This document shows positions 17,297 through 26,902 of a stretch of DNA of 64,000 nucleotides, in pieces. Position numbers and translations under genes: made by a program. The notes below the pieces were generated by a model, which saw only the letters and a program-made list of their open reading frames with translations, searched no databases and had not been told where the DNA came from. The first letter of the stretch is position 1, and each line of letters opens with the position of its first letter. Source of the stretch: Butyribacter intestini (GTDB taxonomy: Bacteria > Bacillota > Clostridia > Lachnospirales > Lachnospiraceae); contig LLKB01000001.1 in assembly GCA_001414325.1 (NCBI GenBank), positions 1,121,699 through 1,185,698 on the forward strand. The letters are read 5' to 3'.

Positions 17297-18289
17297 TCAA
17301 ATGCCGCAAATATCATCTATCAGTTTTAACTCCTCATCAGAAAAATCTGCCGCCTGCATAACTTTTAAGTTTTCAAGTATCTGCTGCGGTTTTGACGCAC
17401 CTATCAGAACACTTGTAACATCACTGTCCTTTACAACCCACTTAAGTGCCATCTGTGCAAGTGTTTCACCTCTTTTTGATGCTAAATCGTTTAACTTTCT
17501 GATAACGCTTATCCTGTCCTCTCCCAGTTGTTCTTTATGCAGAAATCTTCCATCTGTCACAACACGGCTGTCTGTCGGAATACCATTTAAATATCTGTCC
17601 GTCAGCATACCCTGTGCAAGCGGGCTAAATGAAATAATTCCCTTTCCGCTTTCCCTTGCCGCCTTTTTAAGTCCGTTATTTTCTATTGTGCGGTTAAAAA
17701 TATTATATGAATTCTGATTTATGATAAACGGACATCTAAGGTTATTTAATATCTCACAAGCCTTTTTCATCGTCTCTCCGTCATAGTTTGAAAGACCTGC
17801 ATATAAAGCCTTTCCGCTTTTTACTATCTGGTCGAGTGCACCCATTGTCTCCTCAAGAGGAGTATCCGGATCCATTCTGTGATGATAAAAAATATCCACA
17901 TAGTCAAGCCCCATACGCTTTAAACTCTGGTCAAGACTTGCTATCAGATATTTACGGCTTCCCCAGTCACCATATGGACCCTCCCACATATCAAAACCTG
18001 CTTTTGTGCTGATTATCAGCTCATCACGGTATGGTGCAAAATGCTCTTTTAATATCATACCAAAATGCTTTTCAGCACTTCCTGGTTCCGGTCCATAATT
18101 ATTTGCAAGGTCAAAATGTGTTATGCCATTATCAAATGCCGTAAAACACATCTGTTTCATATTGTCATAAGATGATATATCACCAAAATTATGCCATAGA
18201 CCAAGTGATACTATCGGCAACTTTAAACCACTTTTGCCACATCTGTTATACTGCATACTATCATATCTTTTTTTATCTGCTTTATACAT
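17297..18289 (-). CDS. Aldo/keto reductase, YghZ/MgrA-like
   Basis: This is a cytoplasmic NADPH-dependent carbonyl reductase of about 330 residues with a TIM-barrel fold. It shows LPIVSLGLWHNFGD, FDLANNYGPEPGSAEK (catalytic Asp/Tyr), IISTKAGF (Lys), YVDIFYHHRMDPDTPLEET (His) and the cofactor motif SVLIGASKPQQI. Members of the YghZ subgroup reduce L-glyceraldehyde-3-phosphate or methylglyoxal; the true substrate is not shown by sequence. The start at 18289 follows GGAGGT; the longer frame begins inside that Shine-Dalgarno sequence. Confidence 0.88.
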   Translation of the reverse strand: MYKADKKRYDSMQYNRCGKSGLKLPIVSLGLWHNFGDISSYDNMKQMCFTAFDNGITHFDLANNYGPEPGSAEKHFGMILKEHFAPYRDELIISTKAGFDMWEGPYGDWGSRKYLIASLDQSLKRMGLDYVDIFYHHRMDPDTPLEETMGALDQIVKSGKALYAGLSNYDGETMKKACEILNNLRCPFIINQNSYNIFNRTIENNGLKKAARESGKGIISFSPLAQGMLTDRYLNGIPTDSRVVTDGRFLHKEQLGEDRISVIRKLNDLASKRGETLAQMALKWVVKDSDVTSVLIGASKPQQILENLKVMQAADFSDEELKLIDDICGI

Positions 18290-18307
18290 ATACACTGTTA
18301 CCTCCAT

Positions 18308-18731
18308 TTTTTTATGTTGACTCTTTTACTTCTACTCAATAAAAGTCCATTGCTTTCGGCTTAATCTATTTTTATTTATTGGCTCATTTTAAATTATCAT
18401 TTTCTCCACTTTCAGTCAAGAAATATTCTTCGATTTTAACTTTTAGCTAGATCAGCTATTATTTTCAAACTCTTGCCAATCTTTATTTTACTAAAACACT
18501 TTCTTTAGCTTTATAAATATTTATCTACTCATACCAAGTTATCACATTTATAATTTCCAATCAATATTTTAGTTATAAACGGCTTCATATATTACATTTT
18601 AATTTTATATCACAGACTATACACAATAAAAAATACTTTACATATGCCTGCATATGTCAAAAAATTCCGGACAGATTTATTAAAATATATAAATCCATCC
18701 GGCATGTTTTTTCCTTTTTTAATTGTATTTT
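18308..18731. other. AT-rich intergenic region between the exporter and the aldo/keto reductase
   Basis: No gene is visible. It contains the exporter terminator (18659-18702), a perfect inverted repeat ACATATGC-CT-GCATATGT (18640-18657), and a segment near 18410 (TTTCAGTCAAGAAATATT) that resembles the start of the 50-bp repeat array at 5767. Confidence 0.5.
18659..18702 (-). terminator. Intrinsic terminator of the ABC exporter operon
   Basis: CCGGA/TCCGG outer pairs and GATTTAT/ATAAATC inner pairs form a stem of about 12 pairs, followed on the minus strand by AATTTTTTG. It lies about 30 bases beyond the 18732 stop. Confidence 0.75.
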
Positions 18732-20465
18732 CTAGCAGTATTTCCAACTCTGCGTTTCAAGCTGCATATCAAACATATGCTTATAAATGCCGTTCTGCTC
18801 TTTTAATTCTTCAGGTGTTCCCTGCTCTGCAACTACGCCGTCTTTAAGCACAACTATCTTATCTGCACCGTCGACCGTCCTCATTCTGTGTGCGATTATA
18901 AGAACAGTTTTATCTTTGATAAGTTTTGAAATAGACTCCTGTATGACAGATTCGTTATCAACATCAAGAGAAGCTGTCGCTTCATCCATAAGTATTATAG
19001 GTGCATCCTTTAAAAATGCTCTCGCAACTGATATTCTCTGTCTCTCTCCTCCTGAAAGTTCCGAGCCGTTTTCACCTATCATAGTATTCCACCTATCAGG
19101 AAGTTTTTCAATAAACTGCGTACAGTTTGCAAGTTTTGCTGCTGCCATGACTTCTTCGTCTGTCGCATCTTTTTTACCAACCCTTATATTTTCCATTATC
19201 GTGTTGTTAAAAAGTGTTACATCCTGAAATACTATTGAATAAAGCGACAATAGACTTTCAGGCTCTATCTCTGATACATCCATTCCACCAACAGAAATCT
19301 TTCCTCTATTACAATCCCAAAATCTTGCGGCAAGTCTTGATACGGTAGTTTTTCCACCTCCTGACGGTCCGATAAGTGCTGTCACTTCGCCCTGTTTTGC
19401 GACGAAATCAACATCTGACAAAATGACCTTTCCGTCCTCATAAGAAAATCCCACATTTTCAAAAGTTATGTCATAACCGTTGTTTATAAGTTTCTCTTTT
19501 CCTGTCTGCTCATCATGTGACAATATTTCGTCCATTCTCTCACAGGTAGTGTCAAGGCTTATCAATGCAGACAGATTTTGTAATGCTATCTGTAAAGGCT
19601 CATACATTCTCGTAACCACCAGCAGGAAAACAAATAATGTAAGCACATCTATCTCTCCTTTAATAAGAAGTGTACTTCCCACAAGTGCAACCGTTCCTAT
19701 TCCAAATTTTAATATCATCTGTGCCGAGCAGACAAAGGCTGCATTTGAAAATTCAAGAACAATGGAATGTTTCTCTATATCTCTTATCTTTGACTCAAGA
19801 CCGTCCATATAATTGTCCGTCATGTTGTTAGCTCTCAAATCTCTTATCGTCTCAAGTCCCTCCTGAATACCATCCTGACACGCAAGTTTATATTTCATTG
19901 TCTTTTTATGTGTATTTCTTAATGCCTTTCTTGAATTGAGAACTATAATAAAAGCTATAGGCATCACCCACACTGCTGCAAGTGCCATCTTCCAGTTAAA
20001 GAAAAATAATCCTATCACTATAAGCATTGTTGAAATCATTGCACCGATAAGCTCAGGTATCCAGTGCGAACTTGCCGTTTCGATAAGTGCACAGTCAGAC
20101 ATTATCGCATTTGTAAGGTCCGACAAATCCTTCTTTCCAAAAAATGATAACGGAAGTCTTCTTAATTTCTCAGCAAGTGCCCTTCGTCTGACACCGCTCT
20201 CAACATAAGTTGATAAAAATGTTGCCCTGTACTGAAATACTGTTGTAAGTGCGATAAGAACAAGCACAACTACTATTCCGCCAATGAAAAATCCTTTCTG
20301 CTCTGTCGGTACTTTTCCCTCAAACAGATATGATGCCAGTTCATACAAAAGACCTACCGGAAGCATAAGCACGAGGTTTGCAAGCGTAACTGCCACAAAA
20401 GCCTTTACCATATCTTTTGCACCTTTTTCTGACAGTGCATATTTATGTTTTAATCTATCTATCAT
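18732..20465 (-). CDS. ABC exporter half-transporter (membrane plus ATPase), second subunit
   Basis: The 577-residue fused protein has an N-terminal six-helix exporter domain (about 1-310) and a C-terminal ATPase with Walker A GPSGGGKTT, the canonical signature LSGGERQRIS, Walker B IILMDEATASLD and H-loop AHRM. It starts in a 4-base ATGA overlap with the stop of the upstream half-transporter, so the two are translationally coupled and presumably form a heterodimer. TetR control is indicated by the gene upstream. The substrate is unknown; the family covers drug, peptide and siderophore transporters. Confidence 0.9.
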   Translation of the reverse strand: MIDRLKHKYALSEKGAKDMVKAFVAVTLANLVLMLPVGLLYELASYLFEGKVPTEQKGFFIGGIVVVLVLIALTTVFQYRATFLSTYVESGVRRRALAEKLRRLPLSFFGKKDLSDLTNAIMSDCALIETASSHWIPELIGAMISTMLIVIGLFFFNWKMALAAVWVMPIAFIIVLNSRKALRNTHKKTMKYKLACQDGIQEGLETIRDLRANNMTDNYMDGLESKIRDIEKHSIVLEFSNAAFVCSAQMILKFGIGTVALVGSTLLIKGEIDVLTLFVFLLVVTRMYEPLQIALQNLSALISLDTTCERMDEILSHDEQTGKEKLINNGYDITFENVGFSYEDGKVILSDVDFVAKQGEVTALIGPSGGGKTTVSRLAARFWDCNRGKISVGGMDVSEIEPESLLSLYSIVFQDVTLFNNTIMENIRVGKKDATDEEVMAAAKLANCTQFIEKLPDRWNTMIGENGSELSGGERQRISVARAFLKDAPIILMDEATASLDVDNESVIQESISKLIKDKTVLIIAHRMRTVDGADKIVVLKDGVVAEQGTPEELKEQNGIYKHMFDMQLETQSWKYC

Positions 20466-22252
20466 ATAGCTTTACCTGCCTTTCCAACCTGCCAGTTTAC
20501 AGATTTATTGTATTCATTCCACATATGAGTATAAACACCGCCAGCATCGACAAGTGTCTCATGTGTGCCCGACTCAGCTATCTTTCCATCTTTAAGGACA
20601 TAAATACGGTCGGCATTTGTCACCGTTGATAATCTGTGTGCTATCATTATTACAGTCTTGTCTTTTGAAAGATTTTCAAATGCAAGCTGTACTTTTCTCT
20701 CGTTGTCAGGATCAGCAAATGCCGTTGCCTCGTCAAGTATAAGTATAGGTGCATTCTTCAGGAAAGCTCTCGCAATGGAAAGACGCTGCATCTCGCCGCC
20801 TGATACATATGTACCTTTTGAGCCGATAACAGTATTTACTCCCTGCGGAAGTTTGGCAATAATATCACTGCATTGTGCTTTTTTCAGTGCATCGAGAACC
20901 TCTGCGTCAGAAGCATCAGGTCTTCCCATTCTTATATTTTCAAGAATCGAAGTCTTTAAAAGTTTACTGTCCTGAAAAACATAAGAGATAGTATCCATAA
21001 GTTTATCAGATTCAATATTTTTTACATCAACACCGCCTATTGATATGCTTCCGCTATTTACATCCCAAAATCTTGCAATAAGTGATGCAAGTGTTGTCTT
21101 TCCGCCGCCTGACGGTCCGACAAATGCAATATGTTCACCTGCTTTTATATCAAGTGAAATACCATCAACGGCATTAGTCTTTGCATCGTCATATGAGAAT
21201 TTAACATTCTTAAGCGAAACAGATGCATCTTTAATCTTATTGTCAGAAGTTCCATTCGGAAGTTCTTTTACATCAAGTATCTCATCCATTCTGTTTAGTG
21301 CATCCTCAACTATCATCTGCGACTCACCTGCATATGCAACTTTCATAAGCGTTGTGGTGAGTGTAGCCGTTATAAGAATATAAAATATAAGATTTAACAA
21401 AAATGTATCTGTAATAGTGTTGCCACAGAGTACATATGCAGCTATTATAAGTGCCGCAAATATGGCATTTGAAAATACGGTAAAGCCTATCATCGGAAGC
21501 ATCATTGCCTTTGTATAATCGATAGTCCATTTTTCATAGTCATCTATCGCAGCCTTAAATCTCTTAAATGAGAACACCGTCTGACCAAAAGTCTTTAAAA
21601 CCGGCACACCTCTTACATACTCGACTGCTTCAGCAGACATTGTTTCAAGTGAATTCTGATATTGTTTCATATCCTCCGCCATCTTTGGTCCCATCATCAT
21701 CGTTCCCATAATGACAAATGCAAGTACGGCAGGAATCAGACTTATAATCCCAAGCTGCCAGTCAAATACTGCCATCATAGCAAGAAGTCCTATAGGTGTC
21801 GCATAGGAAACTGCCTTATCCGGAAGATTGTGTGCAAGATATGTCTCAGTAGCCGCAGACGAATCCGTAACTATCTTTCTTATCTTACCTGTGCCCTTTG
21901 ACTCTACATAACCAAGTGGCAGCTTCATTATATGCTCCATCATATACACACGCATATTTGCCTGTACCCTGAATGCCGCTTTGTGCGAACACATAAGTGA
22001 TGCGATATAAAATGCCATCGCAAGCAGTGCAAATCCTACCGCCTGCCAGCCGTATGAGGTAATATGTACTGCCTTTGAAAAATCAGGTCTAACCTCAAGA
22101 ACCTCCTTTATGATGCACCATACATCATAAAACGGTATCAATGCAACCCATGCACTGATAACTGCCAAAACACATGAAATATAGGAAAAATATTTATGAT
22201 TTCCGGCAAATTCCATAAGTTTTGAAAATGCAGATTTCTTTTTTGTCTCCAT
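20462..22252 (-). CDS. ABC exporter half-transporter, first subunit (IrtB/YbtQ-like D-loop)
   Basis: The 596-residue protein has six predicted helices and a C-terminal ATPase: Walker A GPSGGGKTT, signature VSGGEMQRLSIA, Walker B ILILDEATAFADPDNE, H-loop AHRLS. The DEATAFADPDNE segment resembles siderophore-associated ABC half-transporters of the YbtPQ/IrtAB group more than multidrug pumps; that is a weak family hint. The leader carries an AGGTTAG-N6-CTAA palindrome (22284-22305) like iron-regulator boxes. It follows a tetR gene and partners the next gene. Confidence 0.88.
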   Translation of the reverse strand: METKKKSAFSKLMEFAGNHKYFSYISCVLAVISAWVALIPFYDVWCIIKEVLEVRPDFSKAVHITSYGWQAVGFALLAMAFYIASLMCSHKAAFRVQANMRVYMMEHIMKLPLGYVESKGTGKIRKIVTDSSAATETYLAHNLPDKAVSYATPIGLLAMMAVFDWQLGIISLIPAVLAFVIMGTMMMGPKMAEDMKQYQNSLETMSAEAVEYVRGVPVLKTFGQTVFSFKRFKAAIDDYEKWTIDYTKAMMLPMIGFTVFSNAIFAALIIAAYVLCGNTITDTFLLNLIFYILITATLTTTLMKVAYAGESQMIVEDALNRMDEILDVKELPNGTSDNKIKDASVSLKNVKFSYDDAKTNAVDGISLDIKAGEHIAFVGPSGGGKTTLASLIARFWDVNSGSISIGGVDVKNIESDKLMDTISYVFQDSKLLKTSILENIRMGRPDASDAEVLDALKKAQCSDIIAKLPQGVNTVIGSKGTYVSGGEMQRLSIARAFLKNAPILILDEATAFADPDNERKVQLAFENLSKDKTVIMIAHRLSTVTNADRIYVLKDGKIAESGTHETLVDAGGVYTHMWNEYNKSVNWQVGKAGKAI

Positions 22253-22283
22253 TTATGAGTCCTCCTTGTTTGTTTTATATTAC

Positions 22284-22305
22284 TATGATTAGTTTTTGCT
22301 AACCT
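22284..22305. promoter_or_regulatory. AGGTTAG-N6-CTAA palindrome upstream of the ABC exporter
   Basis: On the minus strand the site reads TTAGGTTAGC then AAAAACTAATC. It resembles the DtxR/IdeR iron box half-site TTAGGTTAG and matches the site upstream of the DUF2325 gene (39806-39826) at AGGTTAG and CTAA with the same 6-base gap. It lies 35-50 bases before the exporter start. Confidence 0.5.
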
Positions 22306-22319
22306 AAAGTTATTTTTTT

Positions 22320-22358
22320 AGGCAGTAACAATATTTAACTGATAATTATTGTACTGCC
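22320..22358. other. Hairpin between tetR and the exporter genes
   Basis: GGCAGT-ACAATA pairs with TATTGT-ACTGCC with one bulged base around a 13-base loop. On the plus strand a T-rich tract follows after 9 bases. On the transcribed minus strand only TAAAAAAATAAC follows, so it is a poor terminator for tetR and may be regulatory. Confidence 0.45.
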
Positions 22359-22409
22359 GTTATTAACTTTTTTTATTTTATAAAATTTATACAACTTATA
22401 AAAAACTTT

Positions 22410-23024
22410 TTATTTAGACTCCTCTGTAATTCCAAGAACGGCTTTCCAGCCGGCATAATTAAATGTCCTTACATTATCCATATACTCTTTCGCCTCCTCA
22501 TAACTCTTATCATGGGACACGATCTCATAAACATACTGCCATCCCGTTGTGCAATATACATGTATGAAAAAATCATCTACACTATGCTTTCCGTCTGAAA
22601 ATTGTTTTGCAAACTGTCTATAATAATTTTCTTCAATAGCCGCAAGTTTATCAAAATAATTTTCATATTCAGTTCCCACAGAACAACAGAATATCAGTTT
22701 AAATTCATCCTTGTACTTATAAATATACTTTAATACAATGTCCGTACCCTCGCCGCCAATCTGCATTGCCTGTTTAACATCAAAAGTTTCCTTTGCTTCA
22801 CTGATACTATTCAGATAAATTTCCATAAGTCCGTCTGCCGCTTCTTTCACAACAGCACCAAAAAGTCCGGTCTTATCGTGAAATCTGGTGTATATGGAAT
22901 TTGTACTGACGCCACTTTTTGCTGCAACCCTTCTAAGGCTCGCATCGTGAAAACCATATTCTAAAAATTCATTCTTTGCACTGTCAAGCAGAATTTCTGT
23001 CACTCCTGCCGCTTCATGTCGCAT
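22410..23024 (-). CDS. TetR-family repressor
   Basis: 204 residues. The N-terminal helix-turn-helix is typical: ILLDSAKNEFLEYGFHDASL, RRVAAKSGVSTNSIYTRFHD, then KTGLFGAVV. The ligand-binding C-terminal domain is variable. It is oriented toward the two exporter genes downstream and probably controls them and itself: its promoter overlaps two copies of TAACANTGTTA (23048-23072). The ligand is unknown. Confidence 0.9.
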   Translation of the reverse strand: MRHEAAGVTEILLDSAKNEFLEYGFHDASLRRVAAKSGVSTNSIYTRFHDKTGLFGAVVKEAADGLMEIYLNSISEAKETFDVKQAMQIGGEGTDIVLKYIYKYKDEFKLIFCCSVGTEYENYFDKLAAIEENYYRQFAKQFSDGKHSVDDFFIHVYCTTGWQYVYEIVSHDKSYEEAKEYMDNVRTFNYAGWKAVLGITEESK

Positions 23025-23047
23025 ATTTTTTGTCCTTTCTCTTTGTG

Positions 23048-23072
23048 TAACAATGTTATTGTAACACTGTTA
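23048..23072. promoter_or_regulatory. Twin operator TAACANTGTTA of the tetR promoter
   Basis: TAACAATGTTA (23048-23058) and TAACACTGTTA (23062-23072) are near-palindromes 14 bases apart that overlap and follow the -10 box, as expected for TetR autoregulation. Confidence 0.6.
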
Positions 23073-23085
23073 TTTTATTTGTCAA
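23058..23085 (-). promoter_or_regulatory. Promoter of tetR
   Basis: -35 TTGACA (23085-23080) and -10 TACAAT (23063-23058) with a 16-base spacer. The -35 box lies inside the decayed 3' end of the neighbouring AAA-ATPase-like pseudogene. Confidence 0.6.
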
Positions 23086-24293
23086 GTGGGTATTTTTCAA
23101 TAACACATTCATGCTTCTTTGTTTTTTTATCATAACTTATTCCAACGAGTAATATATCCCCGTTGTATTGCTTTACTGTATCTGAATAATTCTTCTCTTA
23201 TCTCCTCATTTGGTACAAATGCCATTTCTTTTTTTTGATCATATGCAAGATAGCCAAGATGTATAAGATATGTCAAAATATCATCTTTATCTTCAAAATT
23301 GACTGTATCATTTTGAAATGAAGTTACATCTGTTTCTACTGAACCGCCAGCCAACATCTCTATTATCGCACTCTTTAACCCGTCAAAATCCATATTTATT
23401 AACGGAACTATTATCCTGTATGAATCTGTTTCCGACCAATAACTCCTAAACTCCCCCTCCATCATAAGACTTACTACCGCATTAGGATTATAAATATGAT
23501 ATTTGCCGAGCTGATAGCCATCATACCACTTTTTTACTTTGTGAAAATCCCGTTCATACCTGTCACATAATTTTTTTACTTCCTCCTCTGTAAAACCGAT
23601 ATATTCTGCCAATGGTCCAGGATTTAACATTGTATATTGTTTAAAATTATTAAGTGCCGACTGTGTTTTCAACTTCTTTATCGGTAAAATCCCCGTAAGA
23701 TAAGCAAGCCCTATATATTTTGTCGGTTCAACCCCCTTAAACATTGCTCTTAAAAAATTGATATATTCTTCCTGAACTTTTTTATTATTTGCCTTATCAC
23801 GAATTATAATATCCCATTCATCTATTATAATAATAAATTTCGTTCCATTCATCGAATTTATTACAGATAACGCTTCGGGAAGTGATTTTATTTTTTCAGA
23901 CAATTCATTGGGATAATACTCTCTCAATTCACATATCGTTTTTTCTGTTATATATGACACTACATTTTCTGAACCACCTGCCGGTTCGATGCACCATTGA
24001 ATGTCAATATGTATAACATCATATTTATTTATATTTTTTTCAAATCCTATACTCTCACTTATTTTTAATGTTGAAAACATTTCTCTCGAATCACAGCCTT
24101 TACTGTAATATGCTGCAAGCATATTTGCCGTGACAGACTTTCCAAACCTTCTTGGACGGCTGTTACATATATACCCCTGCAATGTATTTATGACTTTATT
24201 TGTATATTCTAACATCCCCGTTTTATCCACATAGATTTCTGAATTTAATGCCACCTGAAAAGCACTATTGTCAGGATTAACAAACATTCCCAT
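23075..24293 (-). pseudogene. AAA-ATPase-like/PD-(D/E)XK protein gene with an internal deletion and frameshift
   Basis: The first 370 or so codons match the AAA-ATPase-like family: SRPRRFGKSV (P-loop-like), FIIIIDEWD (Walker B), YLTGILPIKK and WYDGY. The relative at 62943-64000 continues for about 125 residues carrying the nuclease core; here the reading frame passes from VPNEEIREEL directly into sequence that, in another frame, encodes the C-terminal tail (YNGDILLVGISYDKKTKKHE and VIEKY, matching TGNILMVGLNYD and CIIEKY). The open frame therefore ends early at 23130 with an unrelated tail, and the catalytic nuclease is lost. A truncated ATPase could still be made. The tail fragment ends at 23075, inside the tetR promoter. 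Confidence 0.8.
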
Positions 24294-24415
24294 ACCTTTA
24301 CACCTCTTTCTCCTATATATTGTTTATTATTTTAACATACTTTATTATCATTTACCATAACAACGCCTATCTGTTAATGTTGCACATAGTCATGAAACAG
24401 CAAAACTTCTTTAAA

Positions 24416-24429
24416 GTAACGGTTCAGCC
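24416..24429. repeat. Solo end of the GTAACAGTTCAGCC element
   Basis: GTAACGGTTCAGCC differs at one base from the termini of the 182-bp element at 39123 and 61000. It lies in the spacer between the pseudogene and the deacetylase gene; the rest of an element is not recognisable. Confidence 0.5.
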
Positions 24430-24566
24430 TTTAAAAGACACAATAATGTAATAAATTTGTAACTCATTTTTGCCTGACATGATATATAATAATATTACTA
24501 AGTACTGCTGTTCAACCTATTATGCAGACAGCAGCCTTAATTTCAACTAATAAGGAGGGATTTCAA

Positions 24567-25370
24567 ATGAAAAAGATTAAAAAAATTATATGCCTTATCT
24601 TAACTTGCTCACTTTTATGTTCAGGTACACAAAATACAACGGCAGCAAAAAAACATTACCTGGCAAAATCTGTTGACTGGGGATTAGGTCTTAATAAAAA
24701 TCATGCAACACCCGGTGGAACTTTACCCTATAACGGATTTTCATTAAAAAAGTACAACACCATATTCACTGGCAACACTAAAAAGAAATACATATACCTC
24801 ACTTTTGACTGCGGATATGAAAACGGACATACAAAAAAAATACTCAATATTTTAAAAGAGAAAAACATCAAGGCAATTTTCTTTGTCACAAAACCATATA
24901 TCGAGGGCAACGCAAAACTTGTTAAACGCATGAAAAAAGAGGGACATTTAGTTGGTAATCACACCTCAACGCATCCAAGGCTTGGTGAATGTAATACTGA
25001 TAAAATCCGTTCTGAATTAAAAAGTGTTGAAAAATGTATGAAAAAGAAAACAGGCTACAAGCTCGACAAATTTGTCCGCCCGCCGGAGGGTAATTACAGT
25101 GAGCTTGCATTAAAAACAATGCAGGACATGGGATATACCACTGTCCTCTGGAGCCTTGCCTGGTATGACTACAATCCTGCTGACCAGCCTACCACAGATT
25201 ATGTTGTAGGAAGATTTAAAAGCTATTACCACAAAGGAATGATTCCTCTGCTGCATGCTATATCAAAAGCAGATACAAATGCACTTCCAAAGATTATTAA
25301 ATATATGAAATCAAAGAAGTATGAATTTAAAACACTTGATACAATAAAAATTAAAAATAAAGTTTCCTGA
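24567..25370 (+). CDS. PdaA-like polysaccharide deacetylase (NodB domain), secreted
   Basis: It is likely to remove N-acetyl groups from peptidoglycan muramic acid; in spore formers PdaA starts delta-lactam synthesis in the cortex. The protein of 267 residues begins with a signal peptide (MKKIKKIICLILTCSLLCSG). NodB motifs are complete: YLTFDCGYENGHT, metal His pair GNHTSTHP, RPPEGNYS and TVLWSLAWYDY. The ATG at 24567 with AAGGAGGG is chosen over an upstream ATG. It is one of only two plus-strand genes here. The cortex role is inferred from the family and the presence of spoIVA in the window. Confidence 0.85.
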   Translation: MKKIKKIICLILTCSLLCSGTQNTTAAKKHYLAKSVDWGLGLNKNHATPGGTLPYNGFSLKKYNTIFTGNTKKKYIYLTFDCGYENGHTKKILNILKEKNIKAIFFVTKPYIEGNAKLVKRMKKEGHLVGNHTSTHPRLGECNTDKIRSELKSVEKCMKKKTGYKLDKFVRPPEGNYSELALKTMQDMGYTTVLWSLAWYDYNPADQPTTDYVVGRFKSYYHKGMIPLLHAISKADTNALPKIIKYMKSKKYEFKTLDTIKIKNKVS

Positions 25371-25411
25371 TAAATTAAAGACTGAACTATTGTGAAACTA
25401 TAATAAAATCA

Positions 25412-25463
25412 GATAAATTGCAAGGATATAACAAATAAATTTATTATATCCTTGCAATTTATC
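25412..25463. terminator. Bidirectional terminator between convergent genes
   Basis: GATAAATTGCAAGGATATA (25412-25430) is perfectly complementary to the sequence at 25445-25463. It serves the deacetylase (plus) and the amino acid permease operon (minus), which converge here. Confidence 0.85.
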
Positions 25464-25482
25464 ATTATTTATCAATCTGTTG

Positions 25483-26886
25483 TTACTTCCATATTCCTTT
25501 CTGCTTTCTGACTACATAGTAAAGATCGTTTTCCATAGCCATTACTTTTTCAAGTGGAACATATTTAAAAATAGGCATTTTCATCTTAACTTTTATCCAA
25601 ATGGCTGAGTAGATACCAAGAACTAAAAACGAAACTCCGGTCAACAGCCATATCATCATTCTTTCATGTGGGTCTGTAGATATGTTAAGAATCATATACG
25701 CCGTTCCCAAAATTCCTATTACCGGCAATGTCCATCCGCCCGGAACTTTAAAGTTTCTCGGTGCTTTTGGCAGTCTCTTTCTAAATACAAGTACATCAAT
25801 ATGTGCAAGAATATACGAAACCATCCATATTACTGAGCCGGCAAGTATAAGAAAATCTATCATATCTGCCGAATTGTTGCTGACATAAGCAAATAAAAAT
25901 ATTGCCGCACTTACAAATACCTGGCCAAACCATGGAACCTTATATTTATTTGTCTTTGCAAATATCTTTGGCATCATGTTCATTTTTGCCATGCCCTGAC
26001 ATATAACGGCAAGTGAATTTACTGTAGAATTCTGCGTGCTTATTACTGCAAGTGCTCCAACCAACATCATCCATATCTTACCGAATTTTCCAAGGATGGC
26101 ATATCCATAAAGAAGATGTGGTGCTGCTGAATCAGCAAGTTTTCCCCATTCAACATAATTGTGAAATCCAAGTACCATAACCGACTGCATTATGAAGATA
26201 AGGAAAAGTCCTATCATCATTCCAAGAGGTACATTTCTCTTTGCATTTTTTACTTCTTTAGAAATCGGAATAGCATACTCTGCTCCGATAAAAAGCCAAA
26301 ATGCAACTGCCGTCATAGATGCTATACCTTTAAAATCAGCTTCAAGTACAAACGGCTGGTCTAATTTCGCTCCCATGCCTGCACCTATCATTCCGATAAA
26401 TCCCATTACGACAAGCGAACCTACAAGCAAAAATGCAACAATATCCTGAATTTTTGCAAACATATCAACTCCACGCAGGTTTGCAAGAAGAATTATAAAT
26501 GTCATTATAAAAGTGTAAACTATGCTGGGTATATTTCCACCTATCGTATCCGCAAGTGAAAATGAAAAAATCGAAGCCTCAACACCGCATGACATTGTAT
26601 TGCATATTATGTAACCGCCCACCATCGATACAAGCGTAGGCAGTGGTCCTATCGCCGCAAGTGTATATTGTGCAAGTCCTCCTGTAGTATTTGGCATCAG
26701 TGCATTTAACTCTGATAATGATGCAACTGTTGTCATATTTAACAGCATTGCTATCGCCATTGCGAGAATAAATGTAACTCCAAGTGTTCCCGAGCCCTCA
26801 CCTAATGATACAAGGCAGCTTGTAGCAACAACAAGACCGACAGAAATGGAAACTACATTTGCAAGTCCTAATTTCTTTTTATTCAT
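25483..26886 (-). CDS. APC-superfamily amino acid permease
   Basis: 467 residues, about twelve transmembrane helices, starting MNKKKLGLANVVSISVGLVV; the first helix carries the SVG(L)V..SC motif and the region MPNTTGGLAQYTLAAIGPLP is typical of APC amino acid/polyamine transporters. It probably imports an amino acid or imino acid used by the enzymes encoded upstream. It starts 16 bases after the PII gene and is last in the operon OCD-AraC-PII-permease. The ATG at 26886 with AAAGGAC is preferred over an upstream ATG inside the PII gene. Confidence 0.87.
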   Translation of the reverse strand: MNKKKLGLANVVSISVGLVVATSCLVSLGEGSGTLGVTFILAMAIAMLLNMTTVASLSELNALMPNTTGGLAQYTLAAIGPLPTLVSMVGGYIICNTMSCGVEASIFSFSLADTIGGNIPSIVYTFIMTFIILLANLRGVDMFAKIQDIVAFLLVGSLVVMGFIGMIGAGMGAKLDQPFVLEADFKGIASMTAVAFWLFIGAEYAIPISKEVKNAKRNVPLGMMIGLFLIFIMQSVMVLGFHNYVEWGKLADSAAPHLLYGYAILGKFGKIWMMLVGALAVISTQNSTVNSLAVICQGMAKMNMMPKIFAKTNKYKVPWFGQVFVSAAIFLFAYVSNNSADMIDFLILAGSVIWMVSYILAHIDVLVFRKRLPKAPRNFKVPGGWTLPVIGILGTAYMILNISTDPHERMMIWLLTGVSFLVLGIYSAIWIKVKMKMPIFKYVPLEKVMAMENDLYYVVRKQKGIWK

Positions 26887-26902
26887 AAGCAAGTCCTTTC
26901 TA

